Shown piece by piece: positions 53,438 through 62,757 of a DNA stretch of 64,000 nt (its first letter is position 1; every line of letters starts with the position of its first letter). The stretch is from positions 1 through 64,000 of the forward strand of contig JAJEFO010000043.1 of the NCBI GenBank assembly GCA_022820365.1, given 5' to 3'. The DNA is from Silicimonas sp. Its GTDB lineage: Bacteria; Pseudomonadota; Alphaproteobacteria; Rhodobacterales; Rhodobacteraceae. Under the pieces are notes generated by a model. The model made no database searches. It had not been told where the DNA came from and worked only from the letters and a program-made list of their open reading frames with translations. The translations under genes and the position numbers were made by a program.

Positions 53438-54016
53438 ATGATGTTGCGACAGATCATCGTGGCAAGTGAAGCGACAGGGCTCTTGGGCCCTGTCGTCAAT
53501 GCAGTTGACACGATTGTTCGGGCAGCTTGCGCCGCGATCCTCTGGATCACGTTCTTGGCAATGCTGCTGCCCACTTTCGCCAATGCCGTTCTGCGATATA
53601 CCACCAACGCAAGCCTCAACTGGTCGGTCGAAGTGGTGCAGTTGACGTTCCCGTGGTTCATCATGGCAGGCGCGGTTCTGGCCGCTCAGCACAGTCGGCA
53701 CATCGGCGTCGAGTTGCTTGTCAATCTCCTGTCGGAGCGTCCGGCGCGCAGTTTGGCCTTGGTGGTTCAAGCGCTCATTCTCGCTGCCTGCCTTGCGGTG
53801 ATTTTCGTCTACCTTGGATTCGGACAGTTCGACGGCGGCATGGAATTCGCTGCCGGCGACGTTCAGTTCACCTCGCTCGGTGTGCCACAGAGCTGGAGCT
53901 ATCTGGCGCTCCTGTTCGGATATGCACTCTTGGGGCTGACGGCATTGGCGACGGCCTATCGACTGGCAACCGGCGAGCGTGTCCAGTCCGAAGAAGATCT
54001 GAATTCTGTCAGCTAG
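53438..54016 (+). CDS. TRAP transporter small membrane subunit (DctQ family)
   Basis: The 192-residue protein has four hydrophobic helices with the DctQ-type text NWSVEVVQLTFPWFIMAGAV and HIGVELLVNLLSERPARS. The frame is open from 53294 inside dctP; the ATG at 53438, 10 bases after the DctP stop, is the likely start (a second Met follows at once). Confidence 0.88.
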   Translation: MMLRQIIVASEATGLLGPVVNAVDTIVRAACAAILWITFLAMLLPTFANAVLRYTTNASLNWSVEVVQLTFPWFIMAGAVLAAQHSRHIGVELLVNLLSERPARSLALVVQALILAACLAVIFVYLGFGQFDGGMEFAAGDVQFTSLGVPQSWSYLALLFGYALLGLTALATAYRLATGERVQSEEDLNSVS

Positions 54017-54031
54017 AATGGTGGAGGACAC

Positions 54032-55471
54032 ATGTCGAGCACGGCCGGACTAGTCTTTATCGCGCTCTTGCTGCTTGCCACGCCTGTTGCGCATGCGTTG
54101 TTGATCGCAAGTGGCGTCGCGATGATTTCAGACGAGCCGCTGTTCCTGTTCGAAGCGATCCTGAACCTCTATCAGCCCACGTCCAGCTTCCCGATGCTGG
54201 CAATTCCGTTCTTTATCCTGGCCGGCGATCTCATGATGTCGGGCCGATTCGGCGAGTACTTGGTGACCTTTTCGAAGATGCTTGTCGGGGCGATGAAGGG
54301 CGGCTTGGCGCAGGTGTCGGTTGTTGGGTCCCTGTTCTTCGGCGGCGTGTCGGGATCAGCTGTGGCCGACGCCTCGGCACTCGGAAATGCGCTGATTCCG
54401 GTTCAGAAGAAGCAAGGCTATCCGGAGGGTTTTTCGGCTGCCGTCAATGCCTCGTCCTCGACCATTTCGGTGCTGATACCGCCTTCTATCCCGCTCATCC
54501 TCTACGGGCTTGTGACGGAGACATCGATCCCCAAGCTCTTTCTCGCCGGAATCGTGCCTGGGATCATGTTAACGGTTCTGATCTTCGTAATCTGCTTCGC
54601 AATCGCACGCATCCGCGACCTGCCGCGTTCTCCAGTGGAGGAAAGGAACCGCATCAGCCCCGCGGCTTTCTTCGATCGAAGGGATGCGGTCATCATCGTG
54701 GCCGCCACGGCCGGACTCTTCGTCATCTGGCTGGCCGAATGGATTGCCGGGTGGGCGGTGCTGGTCGCGGGCATCGCCATTGCGCTGATCCACACAAATT
54801 TCATCTCGCGGCGGTTCTCGTTCCGAAAGGTGCCAGCGGATCTGTACAAGGCGATCCCGGCGCTCCTGATGCCGCTATTCGTGATCTTCCTGGCGCGCGG
54901 CGGAATCGTGACCCCGACCGAAATCAGCGTCTTTGCAGTTGTCTATGCACTGATCGTGGGCGCATTCATCTACCGCGATCTGACGCTTGACGTCTTCCTT
55001 CGCTGCGTCTTGACCACTGGCATGATGACCGGGGTCATCATGCTCGTGATCATGGGTTCCTCGGTGTTGCAGTGGATCCTCTCGTACGAATCGGTGCCCG
55101 AGAACCTGGCTGCGTGGATGCTTGTGACGTTGAAGGAGCCATGGGCAATCATAGTCGGAATGAACCTCCTGATGATTGCGATCGGCACGTTTCTCGACCT
55201 GCCCGCCGCCGTGTTGCTTCTCGCTCCCATCTTCATCGGCGTGGCACCGAGCATCGGCATTGATCCAATTCAGCTTGGTGTCATGATGGTCGTCAATCTT
55301 GCGATCGGGTTGTATACGCCACCGGTCGGAACGACGCTGTTCGTCTCGGTGGCCATCGAGAGGGTGCAGATGGGCAAGGTGGTCCGCCACCTGCTCCCGT
55401 TCTATTTGGCGGCTCTGCTTGTTCTTGCACTTGTCAGTTTTGTCCCGGGCATCGTTGCGATATTTCTGTGA
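54032..55471 (+). CDS. TRAP transporter large membrane subunit (DctM family)
   Basis: The 479-residue protein has about 12 helices and DctM signatures: SSFPMLAIPFFILAGDLMMS, GSLFFGGVSGSAVADASALG and STISVLIPPSIPLILYGLVT. GGAGG lies just before the ATG. It forms the Na+-dependent channel with the DctQ subunit and ends the three-gene unit. Confidence 0.92.
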   Translation: MSSTAGLVFIALLLLATPVAHALLIASGVAMISDEPLFLFEAILNLYQPTSSFPMLAIPFFILAGDLMMSGRFGEYLVTFSKMLVGAMKGGLAQVSVVGSLFFGGVSGSAVADASALGNALIPVQKKQGYPEGFSAAVNASSSTISVLIPPSIPLILYGLVTETSIPKLFLAGIVPGIMLTVLIFVICFAIARIRDLPRSPVEERNRISPAAFFDRRDAVIIVAATAGLFVIWLAEWIAGWAVLVAGIAIALIHTNFISRRFSFRKVPADLYKAIPALLMPLFVIFLARGGIVTPTEISVFAVVYALIVGAFIYRDLTLDVFLRCVLTTGMMTGVIMLVIMGSSVLQWILSYESVPENLAAWMLVTLKEPWAIIVGMNLLMIAIGTFLDLPAAVLLLAPIFIGVAPSIGIDPIQLGVMMVVNLAIGLYTPPVGTTLFVSVAIERVQMGKVVRHLLPFYLAALLVLALVSFVPGIVAIFL

Positions 55472-56113
55472 CACCGCGAAATAGGCGGAAGGGGAATAGT
55501 GAACGAAAGACTTGACGGAACGTGCTGAAACTCAGGCTTTGGACTCAATTGACTGGACTGCGACCCTTCGGAGCAGGACGCGGCCGATTGCAAGGGCACT
55601 CGTTTTCATGGCCGAAATGTATTTCGCTTGCGCTCATACAGTCTTTGTTGGCCGGAACGATCTCCTGCGCGGCATCGCGTTGGCCGGGTGGGACGCCGAC
55701 CCGTTGGGTCGTCCCGGTGCGTCAGCGGGTATTCCTGAACCATATGTCGCCGGGTTGCCGGGGCGGGACGCGGAACGGTATCCGGCTGGAGAATTTCAGT
55801 CATGGATAATGCCCCATTTCAGGACTAAGGCTGCCGGAAGGTTGCGCGCAATTTTGTTAGGTGGGAGTTGCGCTGAGTGAGTGGCTTCAACTCAGTGTAC
55901 CCGATCGATCCAAAGGAGATTACGTTTTGCGTCGGTGAGCGAAGGGGGCTCGAACTGAAGTGCCTAACTTCGCCGCGCCTTACGGTCAGTGCCTACAGTG
56001 TGTGTTCGCCAAAGGCACAATGCAGAATCGATTGGTGAACAGAGAACATCCATCCGAATTGAGCAGTATTTCAAATGGTTTGGCATATGCACTGGTCTTG
56101 GTGGCAGCCTGCA
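55472..56113. other. Stretch without a supported gene
   Basis: A 122-codon plus-strand frame (55512-55880) and an opposite 65-codon frame have no recognisable motif and no convincing ribosome site. This is probably decayed sequence after the TRAP operon. Confidence 0.4.
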
Positions 56114-56850
56114 TCACTCAGTGCCCAATGGTGCCCGGTGCCCTTCATGAATCAGCGGCTTAGGCATTGCGCTGGCAATCATCTTGGCGGCACGATCCAC
56201 GAATTCCCGCACCTTGGGGTCGATGTATTCGCGGTCGGCGTAGACAAGACTAACCGGCAGGTCGGCACAGACCTCGTCCTCCAGGACCGGCATCAGGTGA
56301 CCCTTGGCGATGTCCTCGGCCACGATCGCTGAAGCGATCAAGGCGCAAACCTACCCCGTCGATCACAGCCTGCCGTATGTGCTCGATCTCGTTCGCCGAG
56401 AACCGACTGGCTACCGCAACGGTTCCACCGCTCCATCGGGGCCATCTCGCGTTTGGGGTCCATTCCCCAGAAAACCCGACAATGCAGTCGTGCTTCACCA
56501 GGTCCGATGCCCGCAAGGGATGTCCGGCCCGGTCCAGATACTCCGGAGATGCAACGACAATCAGCCTGTCGACATGCACCTGCCGGGCGATCAGGTCCTG
56601 ATCCCGAACGGGCCCAATCCGCATTGCGACATCGACACCTTCGGCAAGTAGGTCCACGTGCCGGGTCGTCGACTGAAATTCTAGGAGCACTTCGGGAAAG
56701 TCGCGCAGAAAGTCTGTGAACACTCGCAGAAAGTGCGGGCCCGTGACGGAAACCCGCAACAATCCCCGCGGGGTGTCGTCCAGGCGTCGGGCTGCCTCCC
56801 AGGCAGCATCAGCGTCGACCACTTTGCGTTGTGCGCGTTTCAGGAGTTCC
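56114..56850 (-). pseudogene. Broken LysR-family regulator gene
   Basis: The minus strand encodes a LysR effector domain (RGLLRVSVTGPHFLRVFTDF, HVDLLAEGVDVAMRIGPVRD, SGGTVAVASRFSANEIEHIR). At about 56345 the frame changes: QAVIDGVGL continues as IASAIVAEDIAKGHLMPVLE only in another frame, running to a stop at 56114. The N-terminal HTH is missing; upstream of KELLKRAQRKVVDADAAWEA the text is no longer LysR-like. So it is both truncated and frameshifted. Confidence 0.8.
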
Positions 56851-56933
56851 TTGCCGGGACGGGGATGTCCTATAGGTGCGATGCTGTGCTCAGGCTGACT
56901 TGCGGCACCAGCGAATCTGTGATGCAATGCAAA

Positions 56934-56952
56934 TTGCAAGTAAAACTTTCAA
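56934..56952. promoter_or_regulatory. Imperfect inverted repeat upstream of DUF4143 copy B
   Basis: TTGCAAGT-AAA-ACTTTCAA is an 8-3-8 inverted repeat with one mismatch, 29 bases before the ATPase start. Unlike the other two DUF4143 genes, no 22-bp-period array is seen here. Confidence 0.35.
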
Positions 56953-56980
56953 TGTGCTGGAATCCTGGCTACGGTGCATC

Positions 56981-58162
56981 ATGATCAAGCGCGAGATCAC
57001 GCCTTGCCTTGTGGCATTGTTCGAGCAGTACCCGTTCGTCACGGTGACCGGGCCGCGACAGTCCGGCAAGACCACGCTCTGCTGTGCGGCCTTCCCGCAA
57101 CTCGACTATGTCAATCTGGAAGCGCCCGATCAGCGGGAATTCGCGGAGTTGGATCCAAGGGGGTTTCTTGCCCGTCTCGGCGAAGGGGCAATCCTGGACG
57201 AAATCCAGCGTGTCCCCGATCTCCTTTCCTACCTGCAGGTTCTGGCGGACGAGGCAGGGCGGAACAGCCTCTTCGTCCTGACCGGGAGCGAGCAGTTCCA
57301 GCTTTCCGATGCCATAAGCCAGTCGCTTGCGGGGCGGACGGCCTTGCTTCGCCTGCTGCCGTTCTCGCTTGCGGAACGGCGACAGACCGGCGCGAGCGAC
57401 GGCATCGACGACATACTCTATTCCGGCTTCTATCCCCGGATTCACGACCGGAAGCTTGAACCACGGCAGGCGCTCGGTGACTATTTCGAGACCTATGTCG
57501 AGCGCGACGTGCGCAGGATCGGCGAGATCCGCAATCTCGCGAACTTCCGCAGATTTGTCCGCCTTTGCGCTGGCCGCGTCGGGCAACTGGCCAACCTGTC
57601 GTCCCTTGGCGCCGATGCCGGAGTGTCCCACACCACGGCAAGCCATTGGCTTGCAATCTTGGAGGCGAGCCATGTCGTGTTCCGGCTCCCGCCGTTTCAC
57701 GCCAACATCCGCAAGCGGCTGGTCAAGACGCCGAAACTCTACTTCCATGATGTCGGGCTGGCGAGCCACCTCATCGGCATCGAGCATGCCGGGCAGATCG
57801 GCACCCACCCGCTTCGCGGGTCGCTGTTCGAGAATGCCGTCGTGTTGGAGGTGCTTAAGCATCGTTTCAATCGCGGTCGCCGATCCAACCTGTCGTTCTT
57901 TCGGGACAGCGGCGGCTTGGAGTGCGACCTGCTGTACGAGACCGGCAGCGGCATGGGAGCCATCGAGGCAAAGTCCGGCGCGACGGTCGCCTCCGACTGG
58001 TTTGATTCGCTCAACCGGGTGGCGAAGGAACTGCCCGACATCACCACCAGGGCCGTTGTCTATGGAGGTGCGGAACGACAGTCCCGGCGGGACGGAGATG
58101 TGGTGCCGCTGACCGGTCTCAGCGGCATGCTCGGGCGAATGGAAGATCGGAAGGAGACCTGA
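56981..58162 (+). CDS. AAA_14/DUF4143 ATPase (copy B)
   Basis: The 393-residue protein has Walker A GPRQSGKTT (residues 24-32), Walker B ILDEIQRVP (71-79), TGSEQFQLSDAISQSLAGRT (101-120) and the DUF4143 part with YVERDVRRI, an HTH-like stretch (SLGADAGVSHTTASHWLAIL) and a C-terminal nuclease-like pattern GGLECDLLYE (311-320) and IEAKSG (328-333). The frame is open from 56876, but MIKREITPCL at 56981 matches the family start. It is more distant from copies A and C than they are from each other. Confidence 0.9.
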   Translation: MIKREITPCLVALFEQYPFVTVTGPRQSGKTTLCCAAFPQLDYVNLEAPDQREFAELDPRGFLARLGEGAILDEIQRVPDLLSYLQVLADEAGRNSLFVLTGSEQFQLSDAISQSLAGRTALLRLLPFSLAERRQTGASDGIDDILYSGFYPRIHDRKLEPRQALGDYFETYVERDVRRIGEIRNLANFRRFVRLCAGRVGQLANLSSLGADAGVSHTTASHWLAILEASHVVFRLPPFHANIRKRLVKTPKLYFHDVGLASHLIGIEHAGQIGTHPLRGSLFENAVVLEVLKHRFNRGRRSNLSFFRDSGGLECDLLYETGSGMGAIEAKSGATVASDWFDSLNRVAKELPDITTRAVVYGGAERQSRRDGDVVPLTGLSGMLGRMEDRKET

Positions 58163-58304
58163 CGGGAAGAGAGCGTGCAAGGCCGCAACGTGGGAGGCAG
58201 TTCTGTCCCGATGCATGTGCCGAACCATCGGCGCGTCGTCCGGAAGGCGGGTCGACGATCAAGCTGACGCGGCCTGCATGGACCGCTTGCACCGAGGGCA
58301 CGTG

Positions 58305-58487
58305 ATGGACGTATTCGATCTCGATGAAACCGTCATTGATCGCCACAAGGCATTCGCGCGCCCGTTTGCCAGGATCCGCTCGCCGGAGCTGAACGCCAAG
58401 GTCGACGAACTCTATGCAGCCAGGCGTTCCAGGCCCGAGCCGCTCATTCAGCTGATTCCGCACTATGCCAACGGCGGCTCGATTCAG
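58305..58487 (+). pseudogene. N-terminal fragment of a large DEAD/DEAH-box helicase
   Basis: The frame from the ATG at 58305 reads MDVFDLDETVIDRHKAFARP, ELNAKVDELYAARRSRPEPL and IQLIPHYANGGSI. This matches the first 60 or so residues of very large DEAD/DEAH-box helicases, often with a DUF1998 domain and found in phage-defence islands. The text loses resemblance after about 58487 and no helicase motif follows. It is a short dead remnant. Confidence 0.5.
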
Positions 58488-58689
58488 GATGCGCGAAGGT
58501 GTTTCGGAATCTCTCGGGCACCGGGAGCGGCAGGAACGGAATGCTTACGCTCAGCATGCACCAGCTGCAGGCTGCTGGCTATGCCCTCAGCGACCGGAGT
58601 TTCGTTGTCATGCAAGGCACAGGATCGGGAATTCGCTGTGCTTCCTCATCCCGATGATCGACGCCGCGATCAAGGCGCGGAAGGCTGGC

Positions 58690-58850
58690 GAGGCGCGCAG
58701 GTCATCTGCCTTGACGGCATCTTTCACGTCACAGTGATGATCGGCATCGGCAAGCGCTGACAAGACCGCGCGAACCGCCCTGCACCAACGTGTTGCAACG
58801 GTCGGTCACGCTGGTGAAGTCGTCCGCAATTGCTCCTGGGACGATTGCCA
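58690..58850 (-). pseudogene. Decayed fragment of a second otnK
   Basis: Bases 58690-58778 align with 46482-46571 inside otnK, and 58779-58850 align with 47040-47113 at the otnK 5' end. The intervening 470 or so bases are deleted. Substitutions are scattered through the copy. It is adjacent to a matching fragment of the dehydrogenase gene, in the same order as the intact pair. Confidence 0.8.
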
Positions 58851-58854
58851 TGTG

Positions 58855-59184
58855 TCAGGCTTTGCCAACGGCCACTCGGGAAAGAACTTCGTTCGTAACC
58901 GCACGGGTGCCCATGTCCCTGCCGAATTCCATTGGACGGAGGGCATTTGCCGCAAAACCTCCTTCAACAGCCTGTTCGATGCTTCTGCGCGGCGTCTTCG
59001 AGGCGCGTGTCGCCGGACCTTTCGGCCAGACAGTCGAGCATCAGCGCTCCAAAGAGGATCGCGGCCAGCGGATTTGCCTTGTCCTAGCCCATGATTTCAG
59101 GCGCCGAGCCGTGGGCGGGCTGGAAGAGGCCGATCTTGTCTCCAATCTCGGCGCACGCCGCCATGCCCATGCCGCCAACGAGGC
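58855..59184 (-). pseudogene. Decayed fragment of a second isopropylmalate-dehydrogenase-like gene
   Basis: This span aligns base by base with 47117-47446, the 3' end of the intact dehydrogenase gene, including its stop codon position (TCA at 58855-58857). The homology ends sharply at 59184. An in-frame TAG-type change (ctagcccatg where the parent has ttggtccatg) is one of several lesions. Confidence 0.82.
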
Positions 59185-59187
59185 GTA

Positions 59188-59387
59188 ACGCATCTTGCCG
59201 TCAAGGTGAGGGATGCCGAGGTGGCAGAATCGTTCGTGGCAGTGAATGGCATTGCGATCACCGGGCGGCGCGAGTTTCGGGGCACCAGGACGATCTCCAT
59301 TCGGACCCCGACAAAAACGTGCTTGAACTGGTAGGGCCTAGCTCCTCGGTCGCGGGCCTGATCGCCGAACATGTCCATGCAAACTGA
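59188..59387 (+). pseudogene. Possible fragment of a VOC/glyoxalase-family gene
   Basis: One frame reads THLAVKVRDAEVAESFVAVN, and after a frame change the other reads DDLHSDPDKNVLELVGPSSS and ends at a TGA (59387). The FxxDPDGNxxEL-like end is typical of glyoxalase-fold proteins. Both the 5' end and the reading frame are broken. Confidence 0.4.
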
Positions 59388-59784
59388 ACCGAATTACAGA
59401 CCCGATGACACTACGCTCCGCATCGGGCACCTGCGCCATGGCCATGCACATCGCGGTCGGGTGGATTGGCAGGTCGGGGAATTTGCACATGTCTGATCGC
59501 CTTTTCACCGGACGGTGCCATGTCACTAGGACGGGGTCGCTCGACATGGCACCTTTCTCGAAGTCGGCATTGTGTCACTTGCCACACTCGGTGACGGACG
59601 TGCTGACCAGGCAGGGATTCGGCGCCGTTCCCAGACGCGACGTTGCACTCGCGCGGCGATGCATCGTTCAGCGGTCCCCAGCAGAAGTTTGCGCGCGCGA
59701 AGTACATTCGGTTATCTTGGCCGTGAATTTCAACCGGTCGGATGCTTCGGCACCCGGCGCTTTCCAGTATGAAGAGGCAATGTC
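59388..59784. other. Stretch without a supported gene
   Basis: No coding feature can be supported. Short frames on both strands are mutually inconsistent with any family I know. It includes the upstream region of the lacI-type gene. Confidence 0.4.
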
Positions 59785-60816
59785 GTGTCACAAACGAAAA
59801 TCAGGAACATGGAGGAATTTGCTGCGGTGAGCGGGATTTCCCGGCCTACGGTTTCCAAGTACTTCAACGATCCGGCCAGCGTGCGAAAATCCACCCGGGA
59901 GCGCATAGAGGCGGCTTTGGAACGCCACGACTATCGCCCAAACATCTACGCCATCAACCAGAACCGCCGCCTCACCAAGAACATCGGGATCGTGGTGCCC
60001 TACCTGTCGGACCCGTTTTTCGCGGAAATCGCACGCAACGTGGAGAGCCTGGTCATCGACGCGGGCTTCCGGCCGATTCAGCTGAACTCGCAGGGCACCA
60101 AGGTCCAGGAAAACGACAATCTCGGCAGCCTCAGGTCGATCAAGCCCGCAGGAGTGCTTCTGGCACCCTTGGGGCGGACATCGGACCGGTCCTCGGTCGA
60201 GGCGTTCTGCAGGGATGTCCCCACGGTCTTGTTCGACAGCAATATCGAGCATCTGGGCGAGGCATTCATCGGGTCGAACAACGATCAGAGCATTGCCCTG
60301 ATCATCGACTATCTGTGCCGATCCGGAGAGCCGCCGGCCTTCTTCGAAATGAAAGATCCGCCGAACCCGAATGCGTTCAAGCGCCGATCGGCATATCTGG
60401 CGACGATGGATCGGCTTGGGCATGAGCCGCACCTGATTCAGGTGGACGGGGACGGATGGGACTTCGAGGCCATCGGCTTCAGCGAAGGCATGCGCGTGAT
60501 CGAGAATCGCGGCCTGCCGACGGACACGGTCCTCTGCAGCAATGACCGGCTTGCTATCGGGTTTCTGTCCGCGGCATACGAGATGGGCATGCGGGTCGGA
60601 AACGGAGCAGGTTGCGCATTGCGGGTTGCCGGGCACGACGACCACCCGTTCTCGCGATATACGTGCCCGACGCTGACAACGGTTTCGCAGGACTACGCCT
60701 CGATCGCCGAGAAGAGTGTCGAGACCCTGTTCCGGCTGATCGATTCGGGCGAACGTGCGAAACGGCGGGACACGACCCTGTACGATGCCACGCTTGTCAT
60801 GCGAGGGTCCGCCTAA
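59785..60816 (+). CDS. LacI-family transcriptional regulator
   Basis: The 343-residue protein has the LacI HTH and hinge (MEEFAAVSGISRPTVSKYFN, residues 9-28, then RIEAALERHDYRPNIYAINQ) and a periplasmic-binding-like sugar domain (NIGIVVPYLSDPFFAEIARN, LCSNDRLAIGFLSAAYEMGM). It starts at a GTG with AGAGG upstream. No sugar gene lies next to it; the adjacent DNA is decayed, so it may be an orphan. Confidence 0.88.
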   Translation: MSQTKIRNMEEFAAVSGISRPTVSKYFNDPASVRKSTRERIEAALERHDYRPNIYAINQNRRLTKNIGIVVPYLSDPFFAEIARNVESLVIDAGFRPIQLNSQGTKVQENDNLGSLRSIKPAGVLLAPLGRTSDRSSVEAFCRDVPTVLFDSNIEHLGEAFIGSNNDQSIALIIDYLCRSGEPPAFFEMKDPPNPNAFKRRSAYLATMDRLGHEPHLIQVDGDGWDFEAIGFSEGMRVIENRGLPTDTVLCSNDRLAIGFLSAAYEMGMRVGNGAGCALRVAGHDDHPFSRYTCPTLTTVSQDYASIAEKSVETLFRLIDSGERAKRRDTTLYDATLVMRGSA

Positions 60817-61127
60817 TAGGCTGTTTTCTGAGCATTTCCTGAGTGTTTTTACTCGCGTAAAATATGTAATTGACGCATGATATAATCCATGTTGGCGTTA
60901 TCGAGCACTCGCTGACCGAATCACGACCAACTTCCGAATCGTCGGCAAGCACGTACTTGAGATGCACCTCGATGCAGGTGCCATCCTGCGCATCGCAGTC
61001 GCGACTGCGACACGTGTTGCGTTTGACGAACGACTGCCTCCTGAAGACTGTCAACTTTCCGATCTGGCTTGGCAAGGCCAGCCTTGTGAGGCACGCCTAA
61101 AATGCCCGGGCGGCAGCGCGGTGACTT
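60817..61127. other. Intergenic stretch downstream of lacI
   Basis: No gene is supported. The stretch holds the palindrome at 60847-60862 and a perfect TATAAT at 60881-60886 without a matching -35. Confidence 0.4.
60847..60862. promoter_or_regulatory. LacI-type palindrome or hairpin downstream of the lacI gene
   Basis: TTTTAC-TCGC-GTAAAA is a perfect 6-4-6 inverted repeat, 30 bases after the lacI stop. Its central CG and flanks resemble LacI-family operators, but no functional gene follows it. Confidence 0.45.
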
Positions 61128-61691
61128 TCACGGCGTTTGCGCCTGCTCCTTTTGGATCTTGCACCCAGATTCCACGCGACCCGATACCACCACCCGTGCA
61201 TTAATGCCGCGAAGGCAAAGCTCCCTCCCGCGCCGGGAGTTTACGAACTTCAACGCTTCGACTCCGAAGCGGGACATGAACTTCTTGCAACCGGTATGCG
61301 GGACTGCGGTCACTTCTACTGTTGCCGAACCCATGACAAGCCTGGTCCCGGCTGGAAGATTTTCCTTCGATAGATCCAGATCAACGTAGAACTGATCGCC
61401 CGCGAGTGCCCAACGGTCCTTGGACCCGGCAAGCAGCGATATGGTCCGAGAATTCATCAGGGTCAGTTGCATGTCCGGATGTGCCGACCCATCCTTCGTC
61501 ATTCCGCTTCCGCGAGTGCGCCAGTTGTCACCGACCAGTCCTGCGTCGACATCCAGTTCGCCAATTTCCACTTCTTCCCGCCTGTCCGTGTCAGGCCGGC
61601 GAACGATCATCTCGACCATCCCTGCGTGTTGGGGTGACGCTTGAATGCAGGGCAAGCCTGCCTCGAGTTCGTCTGCACTTCTTGAGCACAC
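61128..61691 (-). CDS. MOSC-domain protein
   Basis: The 187-residue protein has the MOSC pattern: ELEAGLPCIQASPQHAG, MVEMIVRRPDTDRREEVEIG, DAGLVGDNWRTRGSGMTKDG, HPDMQLTLMNSRTISLLAGS and the conserved Cys135 in AVPHTGCKKF, which in the family contacts molybdenum cofactor or a sulfur donor. The open frame extends to 61937, but the GTG at 61691 precedes the family-typical ADELEAGLP, so I use it. No partner gene is adjacent. Confidence 0.75.
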   Translation of the reverse strand: MCSRSADELEAGLPCIQASPQHAGMVEMIVRRPDTDRREEVEIGELDVDAGLVGDNWRTRGSGMTKDGSAHPDMQLTLMNSRTISLLAGSKDRWALAGDQFYVDLDLSKENLPAGTRLVMGSATVEVTAVPHTGCKKFMSRFGVEALKFVNSRRGRELCLRGINARVVVSGRVESGCKIQKEQAQTP

Positions 61692-62100
61692 TGCACGTTG
61701 CCTCCCTGATTTCGAATGCCGAGATTGCGGCTGCGATCTGCGCCAGCACCGGTTTGGGTTGCCAAGGTTGCTGGATTGCAATCCTTGCCGCCGGGTATCG
61801 ATCCCTGCCTCAACGGACACCACTTCTAGGACATGGACTGATTTTGCGCCAGATCCTTCTGAAAGTAGTGCCGAGGCACTGTCGTTCCCGCTTGATGCAC
61901 TGACGGGGTGGCTTGCCAGAACGGCAGGTTCGAGCATGTACGTGACGCGGGCCCGCGAATCAGCGCAATGAGACTGGTTGGGCGAGTGGGCAGATCGGGA
62001 CTCGGGCGCCGATCAATGACCGGAGAACACGGATACGCCCTGGAAGAGTGCGTGGCAGCGTCTTTCGCGTTCTTGTTGCCGACATGCTCGATGGCGGCTA
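61692..62100. other. Stretch without a supported gene
   Basis: Minus-strand frames continue upstream of the MOSC gene but have no family resemblance. No promoter stands out. Confidence 0.35.
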
Positions 62101-62757
62101 TCATCCCGCCATGTCTTCCAGGACATGACGAAACGTTTCGGCGGGCTCATGGGCAAGAGTCGCTGCCGAGATGCCCGTGGAACTCTCAATGTACCGCCCG
62201 ACCATCGCATAGCCCAAGGAGTAGCCTGTCCAACGTGGAAGGTCTCTCCAGCCGAAGTACCACCGGAAATGATCGTAGGCTTCAGAATCCCAGGCGGACA
62301 GTGCGGCCCTTGCGCACTCGACAAGTTTCAACCCGCTGACAGCGCCTTCCCACAATTCCGGCGGCGAACGAAAGAGCTGCTTGCAGAATTGCCCCGCCAG
62401 ACCTTCGGATGCCAGCGTTTCGCCCAGCCGCTCGCCATAACCCGGACCGCGCCACCGGTGAATGTGGTGAAGCTCATGCGCGACCATCCGTGCAATTGGT
62501 TCGCCCATGTTCTTCGGCAACGCGGCGTTGTCTGGATCAAATTTCAGCCGCATCTCGGTTGCTGACGGCGTGTGGCCGACGTACCCCGTCTCCGGGATGA
62601 CCCAGTCTGAGGTCGCTTGAACGACGACTTCGACTGCAACCGGCGGCATCACCAGTTCGGCGCGCTGACGGGCATCATCGATGTCCGCTCTGATCTGGTC
62701 AGCGAAACCGTCGAGCCGTCCGCCCGCGTCGTCAAAACAGATTCGCCAGCAGGCCAT
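62101..62757 (-). CDS. DUF2268-type putative zinc metallopeptidase
   Basis: The 218-residue protein carries HELHH at residues 94-98 (MVAHELHHIHRWRGPGYGER), followed by LASEGLAGQF whose Glu118 is a likely third metal ligand. This is the gluzincin-like pattern of DUF2268 proteins. The frame is open to 62889; the ATG at 62757 (MACWRICFDDAGG) starts the conserved part. No signal peptide is seen, so it is cytoplasmic. Substrate is unknown. Confidence 0.78.
   Translation of the reverse strand: MACWRICFDDAGGRLDGFADQIRADIDDARQRAELVMPPVAVEVVVQATSDWVIPETGYVGHTPSATEMRLKFDPDNAALPKNMGEPIARMVAHELHHIHRWRGPGYGERLGETLASEGLAGQFCKQLFRSPPELWEGAVSGLKLVECARAALSAWDSEAYDHFRWYFGWRDLPRWTGYSLGYAMVGRYIESSTGISAATLAHEPAETFRHVLEDMAG

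Noticed and set aside
55512-55880. 122-codon frame after the TRAP operon
   Set aside because: No homology, no good ribosome site, and an overlapping opposite frame; treated as non-coding.
60871-60886. TTGACG followed by TATAAT downstream of lacI as a promoter pair
   Set aside because: The two elements are only 5 bases apart, too close for sigma-70; only the TATAAT is kept as a note.
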